From Roseomonas sp. (GTDB lineage Bacteria > Pseudomonadota > Alphaproteobacteria > Acetobacterales > Acetobacteraceae), in NCBI GenBank assembly GCA_020249285.1, contig JADCFX010000008.1, positions 1 through 64,000 of the forward strand: a stretch of DNA of 64,000 bases, written 5' to 3'. The translations under genes were made by a program, and so were the position numbers. Positions 26,548 through 35,861 of this stretch are shown one piece after another. Under the pieces are notes generated by a model. That model searched no databases, was not told the origin of the DNA, and was given only the letters and a program-made list of their open reading frames with translations. Position 1 is the stretch's first letter. Each line of letters starts with the position of its first letter.

Positions 26548-28212
26548 TCACCCTGTCGCCGCAATAGCCTTGCCGCCCACTAGGCGTAGAATGCGGCTTG
26601 GCCGTTCCACGCCGGTCAGCCGATGCAGAATCAGGATCACGCTGCGCCCTGCGGTCGCTTCGTCCAGCGTTTCCATAAAGGCACGTTCCGTCGCGGCATC
26701 CAGCCCGGCGGCGGGTTCATCCAGAATCAGAACGGGTGCTGGGGAAAGCAGCGCGCGGGCCAGCGCAATCCGCCGCGCCTGGCCACCCGAAAACCGCGCG
26801 CCGGCTTCGCCGCATTGCGTGTTCAGGCCTTCCGGCAGGGCGCGCACCACATCGCCGATCCGCGCCCGGTCCAGCGCGCGCCAAAGCGCGACGTCATCCG
26901 CATCCGGCGCGGCCAGGCGCAGATTGGCGGCGATGCTGTCATCAAACAACCGCGCATCCTGCGTGAGCCAGGCAATGCGATCGCGCAAAACCGCAGCCGG
27001 AAGGGTCGCGATATCAACGCCGCCGAGCGTGATGCTACCCTGCTGCGGCGCGGCGAATTTCAGCAACAGTGCGGCGAGGGTGGATTTGCCGGTGCCGGAG
27101 GGGCCAAGCAAGGCTATGCGCGCGCCTTCCGGCACATCCAGATCAAGCCCATCAAACACGCGGGGCCGATCGGGCGCCCAGGAAAACACGACATCACGCA
27201 AGGAAAGCGCATGGCCCGAAGGTGCCGCGCTGGCTGCCACGGGATCGGGCACTGGTTCTGCGGCATCGGCGGCTTCAAAAAGCCGCCGCGCGCCAGCGGC
27301 AGCGGCTGCCACGGCAGCCCCGGCGCGCGGCATCAGCCCCAAGGCTTCGGCGGCCGCAATGGCCAGGAATACCGCCAGCACCCCTGCCGCCAATCCTGAC
27401 TGGCCGGCAAGCATGGCCCAGCCAAGTGCGACCAGCAGCGCGATTTGCGTGAGCAATGCACCCGCCGCGCCACCCCAGGCCGCGCGCCGCGCCAAAGCGC
27501 GCTGCGCCGTGGATAGCGCCCGGTCTTCTGCGGCCACGCGCGCCAGCGCGCGCGCTTCTCCATTGGCCGCCAGCGTGTCCTCAAGCCCGGTCAGCGGATC
27601 AATTGTGGCCGCACGCAGGCCGCCCTGGGCGCGAGAGGTCGCCTCCGCCGCCCGTGCCGCGCCAGGGGCGAGCAGCAGTGGCAGCAGCAAGGCTGCGGTC
27701 AGCGGCAGCGCGACCCATACGGCAAGCCAGGGCTCTGCCGCGCCCAGGATCAGCGCGATCGCCGCCACCACAGCGATGGAGGCCGCCGCCGGCACCAGGG
27801 CGCGCAAATAAAGCCCATCAAGTGCTTCAACATCCGCCACCAGACGCCCGAGCAAATCCCCCGCGCGACGCAAGCCAAGCCCGGTCGGCAGGCGTTCTGC
27901 AAGGCGCCCAAAAAACCACACGCGCATATCGGCCAAAGCGCGGAAGGTCGCTTCATGTGTGGCCAGCCGTTCCAGATAGCGCATGATGGGGCGCAGCAGG
28001 ATCAAAGGGCGCAGCCAAAGCAGCGCCAGCACACCCGCCGCCGCCAGCGCCGCGCTTTCCGCGCCGCCCACCGATGCCGCCACCAGCTTGCCGGCAAAAG
28101 CCAGCAGCGCCACGCCCGCCAGCGCTGAAAGCACGGTCACGATAATCCCCGCCACCAGCCAGCCGGAACGCCCGAGCCAAAGCCTCAGGACGCGGAAAAG
28201 ATCAGCGGTCAT
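26548..28212 (-). CDS. cydC: Thiol reductant ABC exporter subunit CydC
   Basis: A 554-aa half-transporter: membrane domain (residues 1-310) and ATPase with Walker A GPSGTGKST, signature FSGGQARR and Walker B VLILDEPAAG. With CydD it moves cysteine/glutathione to the periplasm, needed for cytochrome bd and c maturation. The start lies 3 bases after the cydD stop. No cydA or cydB follows. Confidence 0.93.
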   Translation of the reverse strand: MTADLFRVLRLWLGRSGWLVAGIIVTVLSALAGVALLAFAGKLVAASVGGAESAALAAAGVLALLWLRPLILLRPIMRYLERLATHEATFRALADMRVWFFGRLAERLPTGLGLRRAGDLLGRLVADVEALDGLYLRALVPAAASIAVVAAIALILGAAEPWLAVWVALPLTAALLLPLLLAPGAARAAEATSRAQGGLRAATIDPLTGLEDTLAANGEARALARVAAEDRALSTAQRALARRAAWGGAAGALLTQIALLVALGWAMLAGQSGLAAGVLAVFLAIAAAEALGLMPRAGAAVAAAAAGARRLFEAADAAEPVPDPVAASAAPSGHALSLRDVVFSWAPDRPRVFDGLDLDVPEGARIALLGPSGTGKSTLAALLLKFAAPQQGSITLGGVDIATLPAAVLRDRIAWLTQDARLFDDSIAANLRLAAPDADDVALWRALDRARIGDVVRALPEGLNTQCGEAGARFSGGQARRIALARALLSPAPVLILDEPAAGLDAATERAFMETLDEATAGRSVILILHRLTGVERPSRILRLVGGKAIAATG

Positions 28213-28215
28213 GGT

Positions 28216-29895
28216 CTAGTCATTCCCCGCCATGCGGCTGCCCTGTGTGCGCCCATCGGCGATTTCCAGCCTTTGACCGAAATAGGATCGTGCGGCCTTG
28301 GCGTGGGTTGCGATAATGGCGGTGCGGCCCACGCAGAGCCGCCGCAGCGCATCCAAAACTGAAGCCTCGGTGCCCGGATCAAGATGCGCGGTGGGTTCAT
28401 CCAAAAGCACCAAGGGCGTGTCTCGAAGGAAGGCGCGCGCGAGTGCCACGCGCTGCGCCTGGCCACCGGAAAGCCCGAAGCCGCCTTCGCCAATCAGCGT
28501 ATCCAACCCTTGCGGCAGGTCACGCACAAAATCCATTACCTGCGCGGCTTCAGCGGCGGCGAGCACCGCCGCGTCATCGGCATCAGGCCGCGCGAGGCGA
28601 ATATTTTCGCGCAATGTCGCGCGAAACAGATGCGCGCGCTGCCCGACATAGGATGACAGGCGCCGCAATTCGGAAGGCTTCAACTGCATGGCGTCTCGGC
28701 CATTAATGGCAACGCGCCCCGATTCGGGCCGGGCGAAACCCATCAGAATCCGTAGCGCGGATGTCTTGCCCGCGCCGGAAGCGCCAGTCAGCAGCAGTGT
28801 CTCGCCAGCCAATACGCGGAAGGAAAGCCCATCCAGCGCGGGCGGGCGGGATGGATCATAGGAAAGCCGCACATCCTGGAAGGTGATGGTGACCTTCGGT
28901 GGCACTTCTTCCAGCAGCAGCCCGGTTTCTTCCGGTTGGTTCAGCAAGGGCGCCAGATCAGCCGCCGCACCCCGCGCGCCAAGCTGTTCGTGATAAGCGG
29001 CGGCAAAGGCGCGCAGCGGCAGGAAGAACACCGGCACCAGCAGCACCACGAAAAACGCCGTGACCGGGGCGGGATGAGCGCCCGTCAGCACCGCGCCATG
29101 GCGAATAGCAAGGCAGGCGAGTGCCGCCGCTGCGATCAATTCCATCGCACCGGAGGAGATAAAGGCAACGCGCAACACGCGCATGGTGCGCTGGCGCAAT
29201 TCTTCCGCCGCCGCGCTCAGCCTTTTGGTTTCGGCATGCTGTTGATTGAACAGCACCAAAACGGGCAGGCCGCGCATGCGATCCAAAAAGCGCCCGGAAA
29301 GCCGTTGCAGTGATGCGAATTGGCGCCGGCTGGCCTGGGCCGCGCCAATACCGGAAACTGCCTGGGCAACTGGCACCATCAGGCCGGCCACCACCAGGAT
29401 GAGCCCGCTCAGCGGATCAAACAGCGCGGCGATGCCGGCAATCAGCAAGGGCGCTAGCACGGCGATGATGGCAGCGGGCATCCAGCGTGCGAAATAGCCT
29501 TCCATGGCCTCCACGCGTTCCACCACCAGCGCGCTTTTCTCGCCCACCGGGCGCTGATCGCCAGGGCCTTGGGCCAGCAACCGGGCAAAGATCCGCGCGC
29601 GCAGGCTGGCTTTGGCTTCTTCGCCGGCGGCGGTCTGGGCGCGTTCCTGCGCAATGCCAAGCGCCGCCATCACCAGCGCCAGCGCGCCGGCGCCGATTAG
29701 ATCGGCCCATTGCGCTTCCGCCTCGCTCAGCAGTGCGGCGAGCAAGCGCGCAATCAGCAGCGCTTGCGCCACGGCGGCAAGTGCCAGCGCAAGACCAAGC
29801 AGGACCGGCCCGTAGAGCCGCCCCCTCAATGCCTTTGCTTCCCGCGCCAGAAGCGCGGCAGCGGCAGCCCCCTCCCGTTTATGCTCCGAAGCCAT
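28216..29895 (-). CDS. cydD: Thiol reductant ABC exporter subunit CydD
   Basis: A 559-aa partner of CydC: six membrane helices, then ATPase with GASGAGKTS, LSGGQAQR and LVLLDEPTAHLD. The ATG at 29895 has no evident ribosome site; instead an inverted repeat covers the leader. The gene is placed apart from the ccm block 14 kb away, though both serve cytochrome maturation. Confidence 0.93.
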   Translation of the reverse strand: MASEHKREGAAAAALLAREAKALRGRLYGPVLLGLALALAAVAQALLIARLLAALLSEAEAQWADLIGAGALALVMAALGIAQERAQTAAGEEAKASLRARIFARLLAQGPGDQRPVGEKSALVVERVEAMEGYFARWMPAAIIAVLAPLLIAGIAALFDPLSGLILVVAGLMVPVAQAVSGIGAAQASRRQFASLQRLSGRFLDRMRGLPVLVLFNQQHAETKRLSAAAEELRQRTMRVLRVAFISSGAMELIAAAALACLAIRHGAVLTGAHPAPVTAFFVVLLVPVFFLPLRAFAAAYHEQLGARGAAADLAPLLNQPEETGLLLEEVPPKVTITFQDVRLSYDPSRPPALDGLSFRVLAGETLLLTGASGAGKTSALRILMGFARPESGRVAINGRDAMQLKPSELRRLSSYVGQRAHLFRATLRENIRLARPDADDAAVLAAAEAAQVMDFVRDLPQGLDTLIGEGGFGLSGGQAQRVALARAFLRDTPLVLLDEPTAHLDPGTEASVLDALRRLCVGRTAIIATHAKAARSYFGQRLEIADGRTQGSRMAGND

Positions 29896-29897
29896 GA

Positions 29898-29922
29898 CAG
29901 TCAGATTAGACCGATTTGACTG
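29898..29922 (-). promoter_or_regulatory. Inverted repeat in the cydD leader
   Basis: CAGTCA (29898-29903) and TGACTG (29917-29922) are perfect complements around a 13-nt spacer that itself is nearly symmetric. The repeat begins 3 bases before the cydD start codon, so it could be an operator or an mRNA hairpin hiding the start. The role is inference. Confidence 0.3.
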
Positions 29923-30022
29923 ACAGATACAGCTAAGCTTTTGCGGTCATGAGCAAGTTTGGTCGGCTTAGGACGATATAGAGTTAAATAATTGATTTTT
30001 ATTGATAGTTTCAGGAAAAAAG

Positions 30023-31189
30023 TCATGCTTGGGTGAATTTCAGCACGGCTACGGGCGTGGCGGAGGGGGCCGGCAAGCCATGAGAATTGGGCGAACCGGG
30101 CCGGTTGCGCAGCCACCAGGACCAATCTTCCGGCAGCAGCGCAAAGGGGTCCTGATGGGCCAATTCCCTTGCCGCCCATAAGGGCCAATGCGGATTGGCC
30201 AAGGCAGGCCGGCCCAGAAAAACCAGATCAACCAATTCCTGACGGATGACGCTATCAGCAATGGCGGGGATGCCCAGATTCCAACTGACGCCGACAGGGA
30301 TGCCCACTTCCTGGCGGATGCGATGGGCGCGCCCCACCATAAAGCCTGGTTCCGTATAGGGCAGGTTCTTCGTTTCATCCGTATTCATGCCAAGGCTGAG
30401 ATCGGCAAAATCCAAACCATGGCGCTTCATGGCGGCAACCGCGATGATCGCATCTTCGAATTGCGTGCCGGCTTCATTGAAATCATCGCAGCCAAGCCGC
30501 ATCGTCAGCGGCAGTCGTTCAGGCCAGACTGCGCGCACCGCATCAATCGCTTCCAGATGGAAGCGCATCCGGTTTTCAAGACTGCCGCCATAGGCATCGC
30601 TGCGTTGATTGGCGATGGGGGAGAGGAAACTCGCCCCCAAATAGCCATGGGCGAAATGCAATTCCAGCCATTCAAAGCCCGCCGCCAAGGCGCGGCGCGC
30701 GGCATCCGCGTAGCTTTGATGCAAAGCTTTGATTTCCGCGACCCTGAGCTCATGCACCGGGTAGATATAGCGCCCGCCATAGGCGATGGCGGATGGGGCG
30801 CGCACCTGCCAACCATCCGGATGATCCGCGGGCAATTGTTGCTTGCCATGCCAGGGTTTTTTCTCACTGCCCTTGCGCCCGGTATGGCCAAGCTGCGCCG
30901 CCGCCACCGCGCCCATATCCTTGATCATGGAAGTTATACGCGACAGGCCTTCGATCTGATCATCATCATAAATGCCCGCACAGCTCGTGCCGGTGCGACC
31001 ATCGGGCGTGATGGCCAATTGCTCGGGGAAAACCAGGCCAAAACCGCCAGCGGCGCGAGAGCCGAGCAGCATCAGATGGAAATCGCTCATTCTGCCATCG
31101 GTCGCGCGATACATGGTCATGGGCGACATCACGAGCCGATTGCGCAGCGTGACATCCTTGAGCGTGAAGGGCGAGAAAAGATCGGGCAT
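30023..31189 (-). CDS. Old Yellow Enzyme family NADH:flavin oxidoreductase
   Basis: A 388-aa FMN-binding TIM barrel. N-terminal LFSPFTLKDVTLRNRLVMSP, substrate-site HFAHGYLGASFLSP, and SDAYGGSLENR are OYE signatures. Probably reduces activated alkenes or nitro compounds with NAD(P)H. Start ATG 31189 matches the family N-terminus. Third of three minus-strand oxidoreductase genes. Confidence 0.92.
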   Translation of the reverse strand: MPDLFSPFTLKDVTLRNRLVMSPMTMYRATDGRMSDFHLMLLGSRAAGGFGLVFPEQLAITPDGRTGTSCAGIYDDDQIEGLSRITSMIKDMGAVAAAQLGHTGRKGSEKKPWHGKQQLPADHPDGWQVRAPSAIAYGGRYIYPVHELRVAEIKALHQSYADAARRALAAGFEWLELHFAHGYLGASFLSPIANQRSDAYGGSLENRMRFHLEAIDAVRAVWPERLPLTMRLGCDDFNEAGTQFEDAIIAVAAMKRHGLDFADLSLGMNTDETKNLPYTEPGFMVGRAHRIRQEVGIPVGVSWNLGIPAIADSVIRQELVDLVFLGRPALANPHWPLWAARELAHQDPFALLPEDWSWWLRNRPGSPNSHGLPAPSATPVAVLKFTQA

Positions 31190-31242
31190 GACAGTGCGAC
31201 CTGAAGGGCTGAGCAAAGCGGTTAGGTTTCAGGACAGCGATG

Positions 31243-32325
31243 TCAGCGCCACGGCTCCACCAAAATCTTCGCATGCGTTTCGGGGCTGGCTAGGTCCTTG
31301 AAGGCCTGCCCGACCTCAGCCAGGCCAATGCGCCCGGTAATCAGGGGCCGCACATCAAGCCTACCCGCGGCGATATGGCCAAGGGTGGCTGCGAATTCCT
31401 GCGCGCTATAGCCCAGAACAAATTGCATCGATAATTGCTTCACGATGCCGAAAAAGGGTTCGATCCTGTCAGTTTCCATGCAGACACCAACCACAATGAT
31501 GCGCGCGCCGGTGGGCGCACCTTCCATCATGGCGGCGAGAACGCCTGGGATACCAACACATTCAAACAGCGCGGCAGGGCGGCGCTTGGGGCCAAGGCCG
31601 AAAAGCGCGGCGTAGCGGCTGCCATCAAAGCCATCCGGCGTAATGGCGCGTTCCAAAGCCTGGTAGGGCGATTCAACCGCAGGGTCCACCACGATATCAG
31701 CGCCCATTTTCTTGGCAAGCGCGCGCCGCCCAGCCGAGAAATCCGCCGCGATGATCGGCGCATGGCCGTGCAGCTTGAGTGCGGCGATGGTCGCAAGGCC
31801 GATCGGGCCGCAGCCAATCACCAGCGGCACTTCGGCATTATTCACGCCGAAATATTCCACCGCATGAAGGCCAATCGCCATGGGTTCGGTCAGCGCCGCG
31901 TGGTCGGGTTCCATCGTGTTGGGCAGCGGCAGCAGCATGCGTTCGGCAAGCGGCATATATTCGGCAAAGCCGCCGGCGACATCCGGATTATAGCCAAGGC
32001 CAAGCACGGTATTGTCCGCGATGGTAAGCGGCATGGAGGTGACTAATTGCCCCGGCTTGAACTTGCCTTCCGTACCTGGGCCATTCGCCACAACCTCGCC
32101 CATGAATTCATGGCCGAAAACCACATCGCGTTCGGTATCCATATTCCAGCGCCCGCCGCTGCGCTGCGATAGGGAGACAAATTCTTTCGTGAAGCGCGCC
32201 GCGTGCAAATCCGTACCGCAAATGCCGCAGGCCTTGGTGCGCACCAACACCTGGCCTGGCTGGAGCTGCGGGTCCGGCACATCGCCGAGCACAAAACTTC
32301 CTTGGCGGAAAATGGCAGCGCGCAT
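31243..32325 (-). CDS. Zinc-type MDR alcohol dehydrogenase
   Basis: A 360-aa medium-chain dehydrogenase. Catalytic-zinc motif KACGICGTDLHA, then FGHEFMGEVV; cofactor site LVIGCGPIGLATIAALK. The structural-zinc four-cysteine lobe is absent, which is a noticeable departure for a GHE-type enzyme. The substrate is unknown. Lies between the OYE and monooxygenase genes. Confidence 0.9.
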   Translation of the reverse strand: MRAAIFRQGSFVLGDVPDPQLQPGQVLVRTKACGICGTDLHAARFTKEFVSLSQRSGGRWNMDTERDVVFGHEFMGEVVANGPGTEGKFKPGQLVTSMPLTIADNTVLGLGYNPDVAGGFAEYMPLAERMLLPLPNTMEPDHAALTEPMAIGLHAVEYFGVNNAEVPLVIGCGPIGLATIAALKLHGHAPIIAADFSAGRRALAKKMGADIVVDPAVESPYQALERAITPDGFDGSRYAALFGLGPKRRPAALFECVGIPGVLAAMMEGAPTGARIIVVGVCMETDRIEPFFGIVKQLSMQFVLGYSAQEFAATLGHIAAGRLDVRPLITGRIGLAEVGQAFKDLASPETHAKILVEPWR

Positions 32326-32407
32326 GGTGGTTCCTTCCTATCGTTTTGGCGGGGTTATGCCCTGCCTTAGGTGCAGGATGGCGCAGGCCCGCCGGGAAAA
32401 TCAACGC

Positions 32408-33766
32408 CTATTCGGCGGCGCTCGCAGGCCGCCAATCGCCAATGGTGGATTTCGCCAGGCCCAGATGGTCACGCAATGTTGTGCCCGCATATTCCTTGCG
32501 GAACAGGCCACGGCGCTGCAATTCCGGCACCACATGGGTCACGAAATCGCGGTAGCCATCGGGCACATAGGTAGCCGCCACCACAAAGCCATCACAGGCG
32601 GGCTTGGTGAACCATTCTTCCATCTTATCGGCAATTTCCTTGGGGCCGCCGACCATATTCATATTGGGTCGGCCCCTGCCGCTGCCGGTGATGAATTCCC
32701 GCACTGTTGGGTTCTTCTTGCCGGTATTGCGGACAACGCGGTCCCGAATGGCTTGCAGCCCCTGCATGCTGGCCATTTCTTCATCGCTGAAGGCCTCATC
32801 CATGCCCTTGGTCGAGAAATCGAAATTCAGCGCTTCTGAAAGCAAGGACAGCGCATCAATTTCAAGCGGCAGGCTCGCGATCAGCGCGGCCTTGTCCTCT
32901 GCCTCCGCCTTGGTGGCGGCGCAGATGGGGGAGATCAGCGTCGCCACTTTCACGTGATCCGGATTGCGCCCGGCTTCCGCAATCATGTGCTTGAATTCGG
33001 CATATTCCTTCGCGCCAGAAGCGACATCATGATAGGCGACGAAGACAAGCTCCGCCCAGCGGGCGGAAAATCGCTTGCCGCGCCCGCTGCTGCCGGCCTG
33101 GATCACCACTGGGCGGCCTTGCGGGCTGCGCGGCACGGTGAAGGGACCGCGTGATTTTAGGAATTGCCCGCGATAATCAAGCCGTCGCACCTTATCGCCA
33201 TCGGCAAATCGGCCAGACGCCTTGTCCACAATCAGCGCATCATCTTCCCAGGCATCCCAATGGCCCAGCACGATTTCGACGAATTCATCGGCGCGGTCAT
33301 AGCGCCGGTCATGCTCCATCATCTCATCATGGCCCATATTGGCCGCTTCGCCGTCATTCAGCGATGTCACCACATTCCAGGCGGCGCGCCCCGCGCTCAT
33401 CAGATCAAGCGTCTGCATGGTGCGTGCGACATGGAAGGGCTCGTAATAGGTGGTGGAAGCGGTGGACCCAAGCCCAAGGCGGGAGGTGACCGCCGCCATC
33501 ATGGTCAGCGTCACGATAGGGTCCAGCTTCACGCAGCGAATGCCGTGTTCCACCGTGTGGTGATGGTCATTGCCATAGCGATCCGGCATGGAAAGCCGAT
33601 CATCAAAAAAGCCGAGGTCAAATTTCCCGGCTTCCAGGATGCGGGCGATTTCTTGATAGAAATCAGCGGTCAGAAAATCCGTGCGCGAAAGCGGGTGCCG
33701 CCAGGAACTGGCGTAATTGGTGCAGTTTTGTGCCTGCATAAAGCCGACAAGATGCATTTGCCGCAT
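32408..33766 (-). CDS. NtaA/DmoA-family FMN-dependent monooxygenase
   Basis: A 452-aa luciferase-like (LLM) enzyme. N-terminal LVGFMQAQNCTNYASSWR, later FDLGFFDDRLSMPD and GLGSTASTTYYEPFHVAR are typical of the nitrilotriacetate/dimethylsulfide monooxygenase branch. It uses FMNH2 delivered by a separate reductase; no such reductase is adjacent, so one must come from elsewhere. First gene of the oxidoreductase group. Confidence 0.93.
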   Translation of the reverse strand: MRQMHLVGFMQAQNCTNYASSWRHPLSRTDFLTADFYQEIARILEAGKFDLGFFDDRLSMPDRYGNDHHHTVEHGIRCVKLDPIVTLTMMAAVTSRLGLGSTASTTYYEPFHVARTMQTLDLMSAGRAAWNVVTSLNDGEAANMGHDEMMEHDRRYDRADEFVEIVLGHWDAWEDDALIVDKASGRFADGDKVRRLDYRGQFLKSRGPFTVPRSPQGRPVVIQAGSSGRGKRFSARWAELVFVAYHDVASGAKEYAEFKHMIAEAGRNPDHVKVATLISPICAATKAEAEDKAALIASLPLEIDALSLLSEALNFDFSTKGMDEAFSDEEMASMQGLQAIRDRVVRNTGKKNPTVREFITGSGRGRPNMNMVGGPKEIADKMEEWFTKPACDGFVVAATYVPDGYRDFVTHVVPELQRRGLFRKEYAGTTLRDHLGLAKSTIGDWRPASAAE

Positions 33767-33828
33767 GGTCTGTTCCCACCCATTTTCAGAGTGAGTTTTG
33801 CACCTTGGCGGGCAGCGTCAACCGGCTC

Positions 33829-33936
33829 GCGTCTGATCGGCGGAGGCGTTATCGCCGGAGCCGTGAATCAGCCGCGCAAACCAAGCGTCTGATCGGCGGA
33901 GGCGGTATCGCCGGAGCCGTGAATCAGCCGCGCAAA
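33829..33936. repeat. Two tandem palindromic repeats downstream of pgk
   Basis: A 52-nt unit occurs at 33829-33880 and 33885-33936 (period 56) with a single difference (GCGTT against GCGGT). Each unit is a long imperfect hairpin: CTGAT/ATCAG, then CGGC/GCCG, a symmetric GGA/GGA internal loop, then GGCG/CGCC around a 4-nt loop. No U-tract follows on either strand, so a REP-like element is more likely than an intrinsic terminator. Confidence 0.75.
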
Positions 33937-33942
33937 ATACGC

Positions 33943-35130
33943 TTACCCGAGAGCCGCGACCCCCGGCAATTCCTTGCCTTCCAGCCATTCCAGAAAGGCG
34001 CCACCGGCGGTGGAGACATAGCTCATGCGCTCCAGCACGCCGGCATGGCGGAGTGCCGCCACCGTATCCCCGCCGCCTGCGATGGATTTCAGCGCGCCGG
34101 ATTGCGTCAGCGCCGCCACGGTTTGCGCCGCCGCCACTGTTGCCGCATCGAAGGGCGCGGTTTCAAAAGCGCCGAGCGGGCCATTCCAGACCAGGGTGGA
34201 AGCGGTACGCAGCCGCGCTTCCAAAGCTGCCTCGGTGTCCGGGCCGACATCCAGCGCCATCATGTTGGCCGGCACGCGATCCACGCCTACGGTGCGGGTT
34301 GGCGGATTGGCGCGGAATTCCTCGGCGACCACCAGGTCAACCGGCAGCAGGATTTCGCAATTCGCTGCCTTGGCCTGTTCCAGGATCTGGCGCGCCGTTT
34401 CGTGCATTTCGGCTTCTTGCAGGGATTTGCCCATGCCGTGGCCCTGCGCCGCGAGGAAGGTATTGGCCATGGCGCCGCCAATAACCAGCACATCCACCTT
34501 GCTGCAGAGATTGCCGAGCAATTCAAGCTTGGTCGAAACCTTGGCGCCACCCACAATCGCCACCACAGGCCGTGCGGGATTTCCCAACGCCGTATCAAGC
34601 GCCTTCAATTCCGCTTCCATCAACCGCCCGGCATAGGCAGGCAGCAGGCGCGCCACGCCTTCCGTACTGGCATGGGCACGATGCGCCGCGGAGAAGGCAT
34701 CATTCACAAAGGCATCGCCAAGCTTGGCGAGTGCGGCCGCCATCGCCGGGTCATTCTTTTCCTCACCGGCATGAAAGCGCGTATTTTCCAACAGCAAGAC
34801 ATCACCATCAGCCATAGCCGCCACAGCCGCTTCCGCTTTGGCGCCGACGCAATCATCGCACCAGGCAACAGGGCGATGCAGCGCCGCTGCCAAGGCTTCC
34901 TGCATAGGCTTTAACGACATTTCCGGCACGCGCTTGCCCTTGGGCCGGTCAAAATGGCTCAGCACCACGACGCGCGCGCCCTTATGCGCCAATTCCGCGA
35001 TAGTGGGGCAAAGCCGTTCGATGCGGGTGCGGTCCGTGATGCGGCCATCCTTGACCGGCACATTCAAATCCGCGCGCAGCAATACGCGCTGACCCTTGGC
35101 GGGAAGCGCATCAATCGTCTTGAAAGCCAT
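33943..35130 (-). CDS. pgk: Phosphoglycerate kinase
   Basis: A 395-aa glycolytic/gluconeogenic kinase interconverting 1,3-bisphosphoglycerate and 3-phosphoglycerate. N-terminal [27 protein letters not shown], then [12 protein letters not shown] and GGGDTVAAL confirm it. ATG 35130 follows GAGGG. The first 24 codons and its leader are duplicated about 0.68 kb upstream. Confidence 0.97.
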   Translation of the reverse strand: MAFKTIDALPAKGQRVLLRADLNVPVKDGRITDRTRIERLCPTIAELAHKGARVVVLSHFDRPKGKRVPEMSLKPMQEALAAALHRPVAWCDDCVGAKAEAAVAAMADGDVLLLENTRFHAGEEKNDPAMAAALAKLGDAFVNDAFSAAHRAHASTEGVARLLPAYAGRLMEAELKALDTALGNPARPVVAIVGGAKVSTKLELLGNLCSKVDVLVIGGAMANTFLAAQGHGMGKSLQEAEMHETARQILEQAKAANCEILLPVDLVVAEEFRANPPTRTVGVDRVPANMMALDVGPDTEAALEARLRTASTLVWNGPLGAFETAPFDAATVAAAQTVAALTQSGALKSIAGGGDTVAALRHAGVLERMSYVSTAGGAFLEWLEGKELPGVAALG

Positions 35131-35139
35131 GATGGAACC
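35060..35139. repeat. Direct repeat copy A: pgk 5' end
   Basis: This 80-base stretch covers the first 24 codons of intact pgk plus 9 leader bases. It recurs 676 bases away at 35736-35815 with one mismatch. The region between the copies, 35140-35735, holds the lipoprotein gene. Confidence 0.9.
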
Positions 35140-35207
35140 CTCGGATCAAATGCGGCAAACCTAACCCGTAGGACCTTGCCACAAGCAACAACGTTTAATG
35201 CAGACGT

Positions 35208-35675
35208 CTAGCCTGCCCTGCGAAAAGGCTGGTCTGCGGATCTTACTGGACGCACAATTCTTACAGAGCCGCAGTCAAGGATCTGCTGTGCACTTGGCAT
35301 TCCACGGCACCAAACCTCTGAGTTATTCGGTCCAACGGGGCCAAGTGAGACAGCGTATTGACCACCACCATTCGCAGGTAAAGCCAAAGTACGCTGAGAA
35401 ACAAAGGTATTACGATTATGAGTAGCATCCTGCACAAACTCGGGGCATCGCGTGCCCCACATTAGAGTTCGGGGTGCTTGTTCATTCGGCAATATGACCG
35501 CGAGGAATGATCCGCTTGGATGGCGAAACATATGGCACCCGGGATCAGCGGCGGTTTCATTGGGTGATCGGTTAAAAAGTAGACCCCTTATTGTATAATC
35601 GCCAATGACAGGGTCGGTAGTATTTGCACAGGCTCCGATAAGCATAACAGCAAGTAGCGCGACTATGCGGTGCAT
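35208..35675 (-). CDS. Hypothetical lipoprotein inserted ahead of pgk
   Basis: A 155-aa protein with a lipoprotein signal peptide: MHRIVALLAVMLIGAC, the lipobox ending at Cys16. The mature part has four further cysteines and no family I know; DPVIGDYTIRGLLF near its start and QQILDCGSVRIV near its end are the most patterned parts. ATG 35675 has a strong AAGGAGAGG site. GC is lower than in pgk and gap. It interrupts the gap-pgk junction and is bracketed by the pgk-end duplication, so it is likely an acquired gene, read by transcription towards pgk. Confidence 0.7.
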   Translation of the reverse strand: MHRIVALLAVMLIGACANTTDPVIGDYTIRGLLFNRSPNETAADPGCHMFRHPSGSFLAVILPNEQAPRTLMWGTRCPEFVQDATHNRNTFVSQRTLALPANGGGQYAVSLGPVGPNNSEVWCRGMPSAQQILDCGSVRIVRPVRSADQPFRRAG

Positions 35676-35735
35676 GGCCCTCTCCTTCATCAATTTCCTA
35701 AAAATTCGTGAAACGAATAGCCAAAATGAAGGCTA

Positions 35736-35806
35736 ACATTCAAATCCGCGCGCAGCAATAAGCGCTGACCCTTGGCGGGAAGCGCATCAATCGTCTTGAA
35801 AGCCAT
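35736..35806 (-). pseudogene. Truncated duplicate of the pgk N-terminus (repeat copy B)
   Basis: Reads [15 protein letters not shown] then LLLRADLNV, the pgk start with one Val-to-Leu change, then departs from pgk and stops at 35690-35692 after 14 unrelated residues. The DNA repeat extends to 35815 and keeps a GAGG ribosome site, so a 38-aa leader peptide could be made. It is the far copy of the 80-base direct repeat around the lipoprotein gene. Confidence 0.8.
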
Positions 35807-35861
35807 GATGGAACCTCGGGCAGGGATTGGGCAGCACCTCGTGCGCTGCCCCGGAAATCGA

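Noticed and set aside
26570..27811. 413-codon Ser/Ala/Arg-rich frame opposite cydC
   Set aside because: CydC motifs on the other strand explain the region; composition typical of an antisense shadow.
29923..30022. FNR-type box upstream of cydD
   Set aside because: Two TTGAT/ATCAAT strings are present but as direct, not inverted, repeats; the consensus is not met.
33829..33936. CRISPR-like array
   Set aside because: Only two units with 4-nt spacing, no spacers and no cas genes.
35816..35861. GGGCAGC/GCTGCCC hairpin as a terminator for gap
   Set aside because: Stem of 7 bp with a 9-nt loop and no U-tract; it may be part of the neighbouring repeat.
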